A stretch of DNA of 64,000 nucleotides from Pontiella sulfatireligans (GCF_900890705.1 NZ_CAAHFH010000001.1:2108001-2172000), one strand, 5' to 3'. Positions 43,181-52,076 are shown, counted from the first letter of the stretch. Notes: generated by a model not told the origin, from the letters alone. Translations and numbers: made by a program.

Positions 43181-44362
43181 ATGAAAACAAAATTCAGCAG
43201 CATCGAGGAAATACTGGATCAGCTTCCCGAACTTCCAGACCAGCTCGCCGGCATTCAGGAAACGTTGATCGCCAACCTAATCATGCTCAGCGAAATTCCC
43301 GCCCCCACCTTCGAAGAAGCCGCGCGCATCAAGCTCCAGCTCCAGCGCATGGTCGAATGCGGCCTGCATAATGTGTCCACCGACGAGGCCGGCAACGGCG
43401 TCGGCATCATCCGGGGCAAAAACCCCAAACGCAATATTCTGCTCGTGGCCCACGCCGACTCGGTCTATTCCGAAAAGGCCGACCACACCCTCAGCGTGCG
43501 CGCCGACGAAATCATCGGCCCCGGCGTATCGGACAACAGCCTGGGCATGGCGGTGCTCGCTACGCTGCCCAGCATGCTTGAAACCTTGGGCATCGAGTTC
43601 GATGCCAACCTGATCCTGCTCGGAAGCACCAAAGGCCTCGGGCGCGGCAATCTCGACGGGCTCCGCTTTTTCATGGAAAACAACCGCCTGCCGTTCGATG
43701 CGGGGATATGCATCGAAGGCGCCCAGCTCGGGCGGCTCAGCTATACCGCGCAAGGCATGTTCCGCGGGCTTATCTCCTGCAAGCTCCCCGAGGAGCTTGC
43801 ATGGCAGCGCGTCGGCGAAAACAGTGCCATCATCGCATTGAACGACGTCATCAACCGCATCCTCGAAATCCCCGTGCCGCGCCGCCCGAAAACCTCGATC
43901 GTACTCGGCGCCATCCGCGGAGGCAAGAGCTACAACATCATGGCTACGCAATCGAGCCTGCGCTTCGAAGTCCGCAGCGACAGCGCCGAAATCGTGGAAG
44001 AAATCCAAAAACGCATCAACGACATCATTGCCGACATTGCCTCGGTCTACAATGCCGACATCCACTTCGAAATCGTCTCCAGCCGCGAACCGGGCGGCAT
44101 CGATATCGGCCACCCGCTAGTCAAGAGCTGTCGAAGCGTTATGGAAAAACTCGGGCTCGAACCCAATATCAGCCCGAGCATGTCGGAAGTCTCCGAGCTG
44201 ATCGGGCGAGGCCTGCCTGCCGTCACGCTGGGCATCACCGAAGCCAGCAACCTGCACGACCTAGACGAAACCATCCGCATCAAACCCATCTACACCGGAT
44301 TGGCGCAGCTCATCGCCATGCTGTTCGCCATCGACGGAGGATTTTGCAATGAACCTGAATGA
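43181..44362 (+). CDS. M20-family metallopeptidase-like protein with altered catalytic loop
   Basis: The 393-aa product has the M20 fold: ILLVAHADSVY (H91, D93), IGPGVSDNSLG (D118), ICIEGAQLG (metal Glu) and ASNLHDLDETI (His). The segment that normally holds the catalytic Glu-Glu pair reads LLGSTKGLGRGN (about 147-157), with no Glu at all, so hydrolase activity is doubtful. There is no signal peptide. The gene overlaps gpgS by 14 bases, which ties it to solute synthesis: it could be a non-catalytic regulator or act on an unusual amide. No Shine-Dalgarno precedes the ATG. Confidence 0.8.
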   Translation: MKTKFSSIEEILDQLPELPDQLAGIQETLIANLIMLSEIPAPTFEEAARIKLQLQRMVECGLHNVSTDEAGNGVGIIRGKNPKRNILLVAHADSVYSEKADHTLSVRADEIIGPGVSDNSLGMAVLATLPSMLETLGIEFDANLILLGSTKGLGRGNLDGLRFFMENNRLPFDAGICIEGAQLGRLSYTAQGMFRGLISCKLPEELAWQRVGENSAIIALNDVINRILEIPVPRRPKTSIVLGAIRGGKSYNIMATQSSLRFEVRSDSAEIVEEIQKRINDIIADIASVYNADIHFEIVSSREPGGIDIGHPLVKSCRSVMEKLGLEPNISPSMSEVSELIGRGLPAVTLGITEASNLHDLDETIRIKPIYTGLAQLIAMLFAIDGGFCNEPE

Positions 44363-45323
44363 CTGGATCAAAAACAACACCATCCACCACTCCCAGTTTT
44401 GGGACATCAAAAAGCTGGTGGAAGAGAAGGAAAAGCAAGGCCTGAAAATATCGCTCTGCCTGCCGACGCTCAACGAAGAAAAGACGATCGGCAAAGAGAT
44501 CGTCATGTTTAAGTCGGAGCTGATGGACCGCTACCCGTTGATCGACGAAATTGCCGTCATTGATTCCGGCTCGTCCGACAGCACCCGCGAGATTGCCTCT
44601 ACCTTTGGTGCAGATGTTTATCTTTCCGCCGACATCCTGCCGCAGTACGGCGAGAAAAAAGGCAAAGGCGAAAACCTGTGGAAGGCCGTCTACGAACTGA
44701 CCGGCGACATTATCGTCTACGTGGACGCCGACATTAAAAACATTCACCCGCGCTTTGCCTACGGCTTGGTGGCCCCGCTGATCTACCGGCCGGAAGTCCA
44801 CTATGTGAAAGCCTTCTACGACCGTCCGCTGGCCTTCTCGCAAGGCGTCCGCCCCTCCGGAGGCGGCCGGGTTACGGAAATCCTGACGAGGCCGCTTTTC
44901 TCCCTCTTCTTCCCCGATCTCACCGGGCTCATTCAGCCGCTCTCCGGCGAATATGCCGTCCGGCGCGAAGTGCTCGAAGCCATCCCCTTCCCGATCGGCT
45001 ACGGCGTGGAAACCTCGCACCTGATCGACGTCTACAAAAAATGGGGCATGGAAGCCATCGCCCAGGTCGATCTCGACCAACGCGTGCATCGCAACCAGGA
45101 AACCCGCGACCTCGGCAAGATGGCGTTCGGTATTCTGCGCGCCTTCCTGTTCCGTGCCGAAAAGCTCGGCGTGATCGGCAAGCTGCCCGAGCTCAACACC
45201 CTGCTCCGCCAGTTCCAAGCCAAAGACGAAACCTTCGAACAGGTCTGCTACGAGATTGTCGAGGAAGAGCGTCCTCCCATGATCGAGCTCCCCGAATACC
45301 GCAAAAAATTCGGGATCAAATAG
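44349..45323 (+). CDS. gpgS: glucosyl-3-phosphoglycerate synthase (GT81)
   Basis: The 324-aa product shows LKISLCLPTLNEEKTIGKEI, VIDSGSSDST, VYVDADIKNIHPR (D126-A-D128 metal motif), VKAFYDRPL and PLSGEYAVRREVLEAIPFPI GYGVET, characteristic of GpgS enzymes that transfer glucose from NDP-glucose to 3-phosphoglycerate. The product is dephosphorylated to glucosylglycerate, a compatible solute. GGAGG lies 9 bases before the ATG, inside the 3' end of the M20-like gene. The neighbouring GT4 and HAD genes supply plausible next steps. Confidence 0.9.
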   Translation: MNLNDWIKNNTIHHSQFWDIKKLVEEKEKQGLKISLCLPTLNEEKTIGKEIVMFKSELMDRYPLIDEIAVIDSGSSDSTREIASTFGADVYLSADILPQYGEKKGKGENLWKAVYELTGDIIVYVDADIKNIHPRFAYGLVAPLIYRPEVHYVKAFYDRPLAFSQGVRPSGGGRVTEILTRPLFSLFFPDLTGLIQPLSGEYAVRREVLEAIPFPIGYGVETSHLIDVYKKWGMEAIAQVDLDQRVHRNQETRDLGKMAFGILRAFLFRAEKLGVIGKLPELNTLLRQFQAKDETFEQVCYEIVEEERPPMIELPEYRKKFGIK

Positions 45324-45330
45324 TTAAAGG

Positions 45331-45402
45331 AGTTAAACACGAAGGCACTAAGGACACCAAGGAGGAGGACAAACAAACCCTCTTCGTGAACTTTGTGTCT
45401 TA
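45331..45402. repeat. intergenic imperfect inverted repeat (CACGAAGG type)
   Basis: AAACACGAAGGCACTAAGGA (left) and CCCTCTTCGTGAACTTTGTG (right) form an imperfect hairpin between gpgS and the GT4 gene. Similar words recur at 49610-49674, 54262-54293 and 62002-62063. It is a dispersed repeat, not a terminator. Confidence 0.55.
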
Positions 45403-45434
45403 AGCGAGTTAACGAGCGGGTGTTTAGAAATAAG

Positions 45435-46865
45435 ATGAGCAAAAAACTAGCAGTAGCCATTCTTCACTATCACCTCCGTCCCGGAGGTGTGACCCGGGTG
45501 GTTGAACGCGCGGTTGAATCGATTGGCAACGAAGTGGATTTGCTGGTGCTCACCGGCGAAGCGCCTGCGCCGGACGATGCGCTTACGCCGATCACCGAGC
45601 CCTTCTACGCCTTGGAATATTCCGAGGGCGCCAAGCTGTCCAACTTTGAACGCGTCGCTGAAGACCTGCGGTTCACCGCCCGAAGCCTGCTCGGGCGCGA
45701 TCCCGATGTTTGGCACATCCACAACCACTCGCTCGGCAAAAACAGCTTTACGCCTCAGTTTGTTTGGCACCTCGCCAACGCCGGGTGCCGCGTGCTGCTG
45801 CAGCCCCACGACTTTGCAGAAGACGGCCGACCTGAAAACTACCGCCTGTTGAAAGAACAGATTGGCGTCGAGCTCGACGGCATCCTCTATCCGAACGCCG
45901 ACCACGTTTGGTACGCGCCGATCAACTATCGCGACAAAGCCTTCCTCGAAGGCATTGGCCTTACCCACGTGCATGAGTTGCCGAATGCCGTCACTGCGCA
46001 GATCCGTACCGCAGGCACCCCGCCTGCCTCTGCGCAAAAGACCATCGTCTACCCTGCCCGCGCCATCCGGCGCAAAAACATCGGCGAGTTCCTGCTCTGG
46101 AGCCTGCTCGCCCCCGAAGGATATCTTTTCCAAAGCACCCTCGCCCCTCAAAATCCCAAATGGCAGGGCGTCTATAACGAATGGGTTGCTTTCGCCGAAG
46201 AATTCAACCTGCCCGTCGAATTCGATGCCGGGCACACGAACGATTTTTCCGGGCTCGTTCAAAATGCCGAGGCGCTAATCTCCACCAGCATCGCAGAAGG
46301 CTTCGGCCTCGCATTCCTCGAACCCTGGCTCGAAGGTAAAATGCTCATTGGCCGAAAGCTCCCCGAAATCACCCCCGATTTTGAAGAGGAAGGGCTCGAT
46401 CTTTCCACGCTCTACGCCGCCCTCCCCATCCCGCTCGAATGGGCCGGGGAAGCGCAGTTTTACCTATCCTTGGAAACCGCGATGAAGCAGAGTTATGTCG
46501 CTTATTCCAAGGAATGGAAAAACGAATATTTTGAAGATGCCAAGTCGACGCTCGTCGTCGATGGGCAGGTTGATTTCGGCATTCTCGACGAAGCGCTCCA
46601 GCGCAACGTCATCCGCCATCTGGCGGAGAACCTAAAGGACCGCAAAACCCTTCCACCCTTCCACCCTTCCACCACTTCCTCCCTAATTGAACTCAACCGA
46701 CAGGTTGCGCTCGACCACTACAGCCTCGAAGCCTACGGCAAACGCCTTCTCGGCCTCTATCGCGACTTGGCCGCCACCGAACCCGGCGAAGTCACTGCAG
46801 CCAACGCCGCCGACCTGCTCGACGAATTTCTACAACCTGCCCGCTTCAACCTTTTAAGGACATAG
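45435..46865 (+). CDS. GT4 glycosyltransferase, second in the solute cluster
   Basis: The product is 476 aa from the ATG 45435; a longer TTG-started version runs into the intergenic repeat. MSKKLAVAILHYHLRPGGVT, VWHIHNHSLGKN, TIVYPARAIRRKNIGEFLLW and ISTSIAEGFGLAFLEPWLEG (E-x7-E motif) indicate a GT-B, GT4 enzyme. It probably acts on glucosylglycerate or a related glycoside next to gpgS. Near residue 410, KTLPPFHPSTTSS is encoded by three CTTCCACC-type repeats (46651-46673), an insertion absent from ordinary family members as far as I can judge. Confidence 0.85.
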   Translation: MSKKLAVAILHYHLRPGGVTRVVERAVESIGNEVDLLVLTGEAPAPDDALTPITEPFYALEYSEGAKLSNFERVAEDLRFTARSLLGRDPDVWHIHNHSLGKNSFTPQFVWHLANAGCRVLLQPHDFAEDGRPENYRLLKEQIGVELDGILYPNADHVWYAPINYRDKAFLEGIGLTHVHELPNAVTAQIRTAGTPPASAQKTIVYPARAIRRKNIGEFLLWSLLAPEGYLFQSTLAPQNPKWQGVYNEWVAFAEEFNLPVEFDAGHTNDFSGLVQNAEALISTSIAEGFGLAFLEPWLEGKMLIGRKLPEITPDFEEEGLDLSTLYAALPIPLEWAGEAQFYLSLETAMKQSYVAYSKEWKNEYFEDAKSTLVVDGQVDFGILDEALQRNVIRHLAENLKDRKTLPPFHPSTTSSLIELNRQVALDHYSLEAYGKRLLGLYRDLAATEPGEVTAANAADLLDEFLQPARFNLLRT

Positions 46866-46870
46866 AAACC

Positions 46871-46964
46871 TTTGGAGAGCGCAAGCTCGACTGCGCTTTC
46901 AAACACCCGCGCATCACCGCCCATTCCGCCGTTAAAAAGCGCAGTCGAGCTTACGCACTCCAAA
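46871..46964. repeat. long inverted repeat after the GT4 gene
   Basis: TTTGGAGAGCGCAAGCTCGA (with CTGCGCTTTC following) at 46871-46900 faces GCGCAGTCGAGCTTACGCAC with TCCAAA at 46939-46964. The stem is about 27 bp with two or three mismatches and a loop of about 35 bases. Ends TTTGGA/TCCAAA define the unit. It occupies most of the 140-base gap before the HAD gene. There is no T-run, so it resembles a mobile palindromic unit. Confidence 0.7.
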
Positions 46965-47005
46965 CAAAAACAATCCAGTACTTGGAAATCTTCACCGTTT
47001 AGAAA

Positions 47006-47908
47006 ATGATGGGCCACATGAATCCACTTGCAGACACTATTCTAAAGAACTGCCCTCCACTGGCGCCGTTGCCGACGGATGCCGAGGCCAAGCTGAACAA
47101 GCTCAGCGGAATCAAGGCCGTGCTGTTCGATGTGTACGGCACCTTGTTTGTTTCGGGATCAGGCGATGTCGGAACGGCGGCGGCCACCGATACCGCAGAG
47201 GCGCTGACCCAGGCGCTGGTGGTTTCCGGCTTCGAGGGCAAAATGGAACAGGCCGGCCTGATAGGGAAAGACATGCTCAAGGCCGAAATTCTGGAATGGC
47301 ACAAGGCGGGGCGCGAAGCCGGGGCCGACTGCCCCGAGGTGGAAATCTCCAAGGTATGGAAAAAAATCATCGATGCGTTGCGCCACACCGGAACGCTCAA
47401 GCCCGCTGAAATCGACTTTGACCAGATCCGCCGCCTGGGGCTGGAATACGAATGCCGCGTCAACCCCGTATTCCCGATGCCCGGAAGCAGCGAAACCATC
47501 GCCCGCATCAAAGAGAAAGGCATGGCGCTGGGCATTGTTTCCAACGCCCAGTTCTACACCCCGCTGCTCTTTTCGGCCTTTTTCGAAAGATCCGTCGAAA
47601 ACTGCGGTTTCGATCCGGAATGCTGCATCTGGTCGTACAAGGAACTAAAGGCCAAGCCCTCGACGGCACTTTTTCCAAAGGCGGGAAAATTCCTGCAGCA
47701 AAACCACGGGATCGAGTTGCACGAGACGGCCTATGTGGGCAACGACATGCTCAACGACATCTATTGCGCAAAGGAAGCCGGATGCCAAACCGTGTTGTTT
47801 GCGGGAGACAAGCGGTCGCTTCGGATGCGAGAAAACGATGAACGCTGCCTTGCCATCGAACCCGATGCTGTGGTTACCTCTCTCCCGCAACTTTTGGAGA
47901 TTTTGTAA
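47006..47908 (+). CDS. HAD-family hydrolase
   Basis: The 300-aa product contains AVLFDVYGTLFVSG (motif I, Asp nucleophile DxxGT), GIVSNAQF (motif II, Ser replaced region VSN), KPSTALF (motif III Lys) and YVGNDMLNDIYCAKEAGC (motif IV Asp). A long helical cap (about 70-150) is present. Located after gpgS and two GT4 genes, it could dephosphorylate a glycosyl-3-phosphoglycerate, as HAD phosphatases do in known pathways, but this is inference from position. Its TAA overlaps the next ATG by one base (TAATG), so both HAD genes are coupled. Confidence 0.85.
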   Translation: MMGHMNPLADTILKNCPPLAPLPTDAEAKLNKLSGIKAVLFDVYGTLFVSGSGDVGTAAATDTAEALTQALVVSGFEGKMEQAGLIGKDMLKAEILEWHKAGREAGADCPEVEISKVWKKIIDALRHTGTLKPAEIDFDQIRRLGLEYECRVNPVFPMPGSSETIARIKEKGMALGIVSNAQFYTPLLFSAFFERSVENCGFDPECCIWSYKELKAKPSTALFPKAGKFLQQNHGIELHETAYVGNDMLNDIYCAKEAGCQTVLFAGDKRSLRMRENDERCLAIEPDAVVTSLPQLLEIL

Positions 47909-48573
47909 TGCTCAATGCAGTGATATTTGATTTTGACGGCATCATCGTGGACAGCGAACCGATGCACTATCAGGCTTTTCAACGCGCACTCGAACCGCAT
48001 GAAATTTCCTATTCGTGGGAAGAATACTGCGAAAGCTATATTGGCTTCGACGACCGCGACGGCTTCCGCGAAGCCTTCAAGGCGGCCGGCCAAAAGATAT
48101 CGTCCCGCGACCTGAAACGGTTGATCACCGCAAAAGCCGAGATTTTCCAGACCCTGATCCGCGAAGGCCAGATCTCCCCTCTTCCGGGCGCGGTTGAACT
48201 GATCGGGAGCATTCCGTGCAAACTGCCGGTGGCCCTTTGCAGCGGCGCACTGAAAGAGGACATCCTGCCCATCCTTGAGACGCTTGGAATCGAAAATACC
48301 TTCCGCGCCATGGTTACTGCGGAAGACACCAAAAAGAGCAAACCCGACCCAGCGCCCTACAAACTGGTTCTAGAACAGCTTAAAATCGACAATCCAGCAT
48401 CAGCCATCGCCATCGAAGACACCCCCGCAGGAATTCGTTCCGCCAAAAAAGCGGGACTCAAAGTGCTGGCCGTCACCAACAGCTATGACCACGAATATCT
48501 GCTCGATGCCGACGCCATCACCGATTCGCTCGAAAAAGTCACCCGCCTTTCGCTCGAAGACATGGTGCTTTAG
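47908..48573 (+). CDS. HAD-family phosphatase/beta-phosphoglucomutase-like
   Basis: The 221-aa product has AVIFDFDGIIVDSEPMHYQA (motif I DFDG), VALCSGALKEDI (motif II), KSKPDPAPYKLVLEQL (Lys motif III) and AIAIEDTPAGIRSAKKAGL (motif IV with ED), the usual layout of the beta-phosphoglucomutase/phosphoglycolate phosphatase subgroup. A beta-phosphoglucomutase would feed sugar phosphates from a phosphorylase, but the phosphorylase here should give alpha-glucose-1-phosphate, so a phosphatase role fits as well. Coupled to the preceding HAD gene. Confidence 0.87.
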   Translation: MLNAVIFDFDGIIVDSEPMHYQAFQRALEPHEISYSWEEYCESYIGFDDRDGFREAFKAAGQKISSRDLKRLITAKAEIFQTLIREGQISPLPGAVELIGSIPCKLPVALCSGALKEDILPILETLGIENTFRAMVTAEDTKKSKPDPAPYKLVLEQLKIDNPASAIAIEDTPAGIRSAKKAGLKVLAVTNSYDHEYLLDADAITDSLEKVTRLSLEDMVL

Positions 48574-48704
48574 GAGTGGATGAAAGGAAGGTTCCCGCAC
48601 AAATCCAACCATCCTCCAATCCCTCACCGGTTTGAATTGCACAAGGCGCGAAGGCTTCGTAAAGTGTCACTGTTTTCAAAACCCTTAACATTTACGGAGG
48701 AAAA

Positions 48705-49598
48705 ATGACCCCAGCAGCTGTAAAAATTGAACTTCCAGGCATCGAAAAATTTAAATCCGGCAAAGTGCGCGAAGTCTACGACCTCGGCGACCAATATTTG
48801 TTCGTGGCGTCCGACCGCATTTCGGCCTTCGACTGCATCATGCCCAACGGCATCCCCGACAAAGGGCGCGTGCTCAACATGATTTCAAAATTCTGGTTCG
48901 ACCGCACCGGCGACGTCGTCAAAAACCACATGATTTCCACCGATGTGGCCGATTTTCCCGCCGAACTGCAGGAGCATGCCGAACTGCTCAGAGGCCGTTC
49001 GATGCTGGTGAAAAAAGCCGAACTGCTGCCCGTTGAGTGCATCGTGCGCGGCTACCTAATCGGCTCCGGATGGAAGGAATACCAGAAATCCGGCACCATC
49101 GGCGGCATGCCGTTGCGCGCGGGCTATGAAATGGCCGGCAAACTCGACGAACCGATCTTCACCCCCTCCACCAAGGCCGACGAAGGCCACGACGAAAACA
49201 TTTCCATCGACCAGATGAAGGAAATCGTCGGCGAAGAGCTAGGGCAAAAGCTGATCGATGTCAGCATGAACCTCTACAAAACCGCGGCCGACTATGCCCT
49301 GACCAAGGGCATCATCATTGCCGACACCAAGTTTGAATTCGGCATGATCGGCGATGAGCTGATTCTGATCGACGAGGTGCTCACGCCCGACAGCTCGCGC
49401 TTCTGGCCGGCCGACACCTACAAGCCGGGCTCCTCGCCCTTCTCGTTCGACAAGCAGTTTGTCCGCGACTACCTCGAAACGCTCGACTGGGACAAAACCC
49501 CGCCGGCGCCGGCCCTGCCCGAGGAAATCCTCATGAAAAGCCGCGAAAAATATCTGGAAGCATACAAGCTGCTGACCGGAACCGAACTGGAGTGCTAA
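48705..49598 (+). CDS. purC: phosphoribosylaminoimidazole-succinocarboxamide synthase
   Basis: The 297-aa product matches PurC (SAICAR synthase): KVREVYDLGDQYLFVASDRI SAFD, PLPVECIVRGYLIGSGWKEY-type block (LLPVECIVRGYLIGSGWKEY), GKIVADTKFEFG-type block (GIIIADTKFEFG) and LIDEVLTPDSSRFWPAD. It converts CAIR plus aspartate to SAICAR with ATP in purine synthesis. Length is that of the eukaryote-like/longer bacterial form. ACGGAGGAAAA precedes the ATG. The 131-base gap upstream contains no clear element. No other purine gene is in the window. Confidence 0.96.
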   Translation: MTPAAVKIELPGIEKFKSGKVREVYDLGDQYLFVASDRISAFDCIMPNGIPDKGRVLNMISKFWFDRTGDVVKNHMISTDVADFPAELQEHAELLRGRSMLVKKAELLPVECIVRGYLIGSGWKEYQKSGTIGGMPLRAGYEMAGKLDEPIFTPSTKADEGHDENISIDQMKEIVGEELGQKLIDVSMNLYKTAADYALTKGIIIADTKFEFGMIGDELILIDEVLTPDSSRFWPADTYKPGSSPFSFDKQFVRDYLETLDWDKTPPAPALPEEILMKSREKYLEAYKLLTGTELEC

Positions 49599-49609
49599 TT
49601 ACCACTCGC

Positions 49610-49674
49610 TTCGCTAGAGGGCACAGAGAGACTCAGAGGACTTCCTCCGTGATCCTCCGTGCCCTCTGTGGTTA
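49610..49674. repeat. intergenic inverted repeat (GAGGGCACAGAG type) before xerD
   Basis: AGAGGGCACAGAGAGACTCA with GAGGA faces TCCTCCGTGATCCTCCGTGC with CCTCT, an imperfect stem of about 25 bp. It fills the gap between purC and xerD, ending 6 bases before the xerD ATG, so it replaces any normal ribosome site region. Confidence 0.65.
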
Positions 49675-49679
49675 AAACA

Positions 49680-50567
49680 ATGAATGCCCTTCTGGAAAGC
49701 TATCTGGACTATATCTCGCTGGAGCGCGGGTTGAGCATCAACACGCGCAAGGCATATGCCGACGACATCGGCCAGTTCCTCAGCTTTCTCAACCTGAAGG
49801 GCGTCACCTCGCTCAGCCAAGTCAGCCGGAAGCAGATCCTAGACCACCTGATGACCATGAAAGCCAAGGGCATGTCGACCAACTCTATTTCGCGCCATCT
49901 GGTTTCGATCAAGGTGTTTTTCCGCTACCTCCAGCAAGAAGGCCTGCTCGACAAAAACGTCACCGACACGATGGATTCGCCCCGGCTTTGGAAAATTCTG
50001 CCGGATACGCTTTCGGAGCAGGAAGTCAATCTGTTGCTGAAAGCCCCCGACATGCGCAAGCCGCTAGGTGTACGCGACCGCGCAATCCTCGAAGTGTTCT
50101 ATGCCTCCGGCCTGCGCGTTTCCGAACTATCCGGACTCCAGCTTCCCGACCTGCACATCGACGACGGCTATATCCGCGTAATTGGGAAAGGGCGCAAAGA
50201 ACGCGTCATCCCCATTGCGCAGGATTCCGCTAATATTTTGGAGTGCTATCTCGAAGAGATCCGCCCCATGCTGTGCAACAACCCTCACTTGCAGAATGTC
50301 TTCGTCTCCAAGCGCGAAACCGCGCTCTGCCGGCAGCGCCTGTGGCAGATCATCAAAAAATACACCCAAGAAGCAGGCATCATGAAAAACGTGACGCCGC
50401 ATACCCTGCGCCACTCCTTCGCCAGCCACCTGCTCGACAACGGCGCCCCTTTGCGCGTGATCCAAGAAATGCTCGGCCACGCCGACATTGCCACCACCCA
50501 GGTCTACACCCACGTCAACCCCGAACGCCTCAAATCCATCCACCAGCAGTTCCACCCGCGGGCATAA
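49680..50567 (+). CDS. xerD: site-specific tyrosine recombinase of the XerD type
   Basis: The product is 295 aa from the ATG 49680. The N-terminal SAM-like core-binding domain (ESYLDYISLERGLSINTRKA) precedes the catalytic domain with R146 (ASGLRVSEL), K170 (VIGKGRKERVIPI), H241 and R244 (HTLRHSFASH), H267 (LGHADI) and Y276 (TTQVYTHV), the complete active site. Length and motifs are those of chromosomal XerC/XerD, which resolve dimers at dif. The label XerD rather than XerC is by resemblance. An upstream in-frame start at 49659 falls in the repeat and is less likely. Confidence 0.92.
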   Translation: MNALLESYLDYISLERGLSINTRKAYADDIGQFLSFLNLKGVTSLSQVSRKQILDHLMTMKAKGMSTNSISRHLVSIKVFFRYLQQEGLLDKNVTDTMDSPRLWKILPDTLSEQEVNLLLKAPDMRKPLGVRDRAILEVFYASGLRVSELSGLQLPDLHIDDGYIRVIGKGRKERVIPIAQDSANILECYLEEIRPMLCNNPHLQNVFVSKRETALCRQRLWQIIKKYTQEAGIMKNVTPHTLRHSFASHLLDNGAPLRVIQEMLGHADIATTQVYTHVNPERLKSIHQQFHPRA

Positions 50568-50811
50568 ATTTCGTTTTGAAGTGCGGAGACCCAATTCGCG
50601 AAGCGAATGATAATTTGCAAAGCAAATAACGAAGCGAAGCGAATGTTTCACCAACGGGCGGCACCACTTGTCTGCAGCGAAGAGCGGTGCGGCGCTTCGC
50701 CTCCCTCCGCACTCCAAACTTTTTTTCCAAGCTTCCAATCTCCCGACAAATCACTATTCTTTCAGCTCATCGGAAATATTTGAGCCCCCAGTCCGTTTAA
50801 CATAGGTTGAT

Positions 50812-52056
50812 ATGGCGCATTTTAAATACATAGGTCGCACGAAAAAGGGCGAGAAGGTCGACGGCGTGGTCGAAGCGAACGACCGTGCCGGCGCAGTGCG
50901 CCAGATTGAGCACATTGGCCACATCCCGGTCTCCGTCACCGAAACCACCAAGACGGCGAATCAGGATGACGGCGAGAAGAAGCGCTTTAAATTTGATTTG
51001 GGCTTTCAGCGCAAGGCCAAGATGAAGCTGCAGGATTTGCTGCTGTTTTCGCGCGAGCTCTCCGATCTGGTCGCCTCGGGCATGACCATCGGACGCGCGT
51101 TGCATACCCTTTCCGCCCGCAAGGACGAAAGCGCAGTCGGCCGGATCATCGTGACCCTGCGGGATGAAATTGTGCAGGGCACCTCGCTTTCCGACGCGTT
51201 GGAGCTCTACCCGGAAACCTTTTCCGCGCTCTACATCAACCTCGTCCGCGCCGGCGAGGCCAGCGGCAACCTGCCGTTAGCGCTGGAAAACATCTGCATC
51301 CACTATGAACGCGTGCAGGACGCGCGCAGCAAGGTGATCTCCGCCATGATCTATCCTGCCATTGTCATGGTCATGGGCGGGGCTGCCGTACTGGCGATGA
51401 TGATTATTGTGGTGCCGCAATTCGCCGCCACCTTCGAAAGCATGGGCGCCACCCTGCCCAAGCCCACCTTGGCGCTGATGGCGGCCAGCCATTTCATCAC
51501 CCGCTACGGCATCATCGTCGCCGCCCTCGGCACGGGTGCGGTGATCCTGTTTAAAAAATGGATCAAACATGGCACCGGCCAGCGAATCTGGCATACGGCC
51601 GTGCTGCGCATCCCGATCGCGGGATCGATCATCACCACCAACGCTTATTCCCACTTTTCCCGGACGCTCGGCACGCTGCTCAAAAACGGGGTGTCGGTGC
51701 TGCCGGCCCTGGGCATTGTCGAGAAAACGATCGACAACGTGATTATTTCCGGCGAAATCGGAAAGGCGCGCGAGCGCGTTACTGACGGCGCGAGCATTTC
51801 CAAGCCGCTGGCGCAGGGCAAGGTGTTCCCGCGGCTGCTCATCGACATGCTGGCCGTCGGCGAGGAAACCGGCGACCTCGCCGGCGCGTTGACGCACATC
51901 ACCCGGCGCTACGACACGGAGCTCGACCGCATGGTGAAAACTTGCACGACCATTCTCGAACCCCTGCTGATCGTCATGGTCGCCATCGTGGTAGGCGGCA
52001 TTGCGGTCAGTCTGCTGATGCCGGTACTGACGCTCACCGATTCGCTGCACATTTAA
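50812..52056 (+). CDS. type II secretion/type IV pilus inner-membrane protein (GspF/PilC)
   Basis: The 414-aa product starts MAHFKYIGRTKKGEKVDGVV, the short N-terminal sheet of the family. Two T2SSF domains follow (LLLFSRELSDLVASGMTIGR near 80; HFSRTLGTLLKNGVSVLPAL near 280), with transmembrane helices at about 180-205, 230-250 and 385-410. It is the membrane platform around which pseudopili assemble. AGGTTGAT precedes the ATG. The GspG and GspH-like genes follow at short distance, so this is one operon. Confidence 0.93.
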   Translation: MAHFKYIGRTKKGEKVDGVVEANDRAGAVRQIEHIGHIPVSVTETTKTANQDDGEKKRFKFDLGFQRKAKMKLQDLLLFSRELSDLVASGMTIGRALHTLSARKDESAVGRIIVTLRDEIVQGTSLSDALELYPETFSALYINLVRAGEASGNLPLALENICIHYERVQDARSKVISAMIYPAIVMVMGGAAVLAMMIIVVPQFAATFESMGATLPKPTLALMAASHFITRYGIIVAALGTGAVILFKKWIKHGTGQRIWHTAVLRIPIAGSIITTNAYSHFSRTLGTLLKNGVSVLPALGIVEKTIDNVIISGEIGKARERVTDGASISKPLAQGKVFPRLLIDMLAVGEETGDLAGALTHITRRYDTELDRMVKTCTTILEPLLIVMVAIVVGGIAVSLLMPVLTLTDSLHI

Positions 52057-52076
52057 AACAACCGAAGGAGAGACCC

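Noticed and set aside
43277..45218. Two antisense frames (278 and 302 codons) opposite the M20-like and gpgS genes
   Set aside because: Caused by high GC and codon bias; Asp/Glu/Gly-rich products without motifs, while the plus-strand genes are well supported.
48574..48704. Riboswitch or attenuator before purC
   Set aside because: No purine-riboswitch core or stable hairpin with T-run is visible in the 131 bases.
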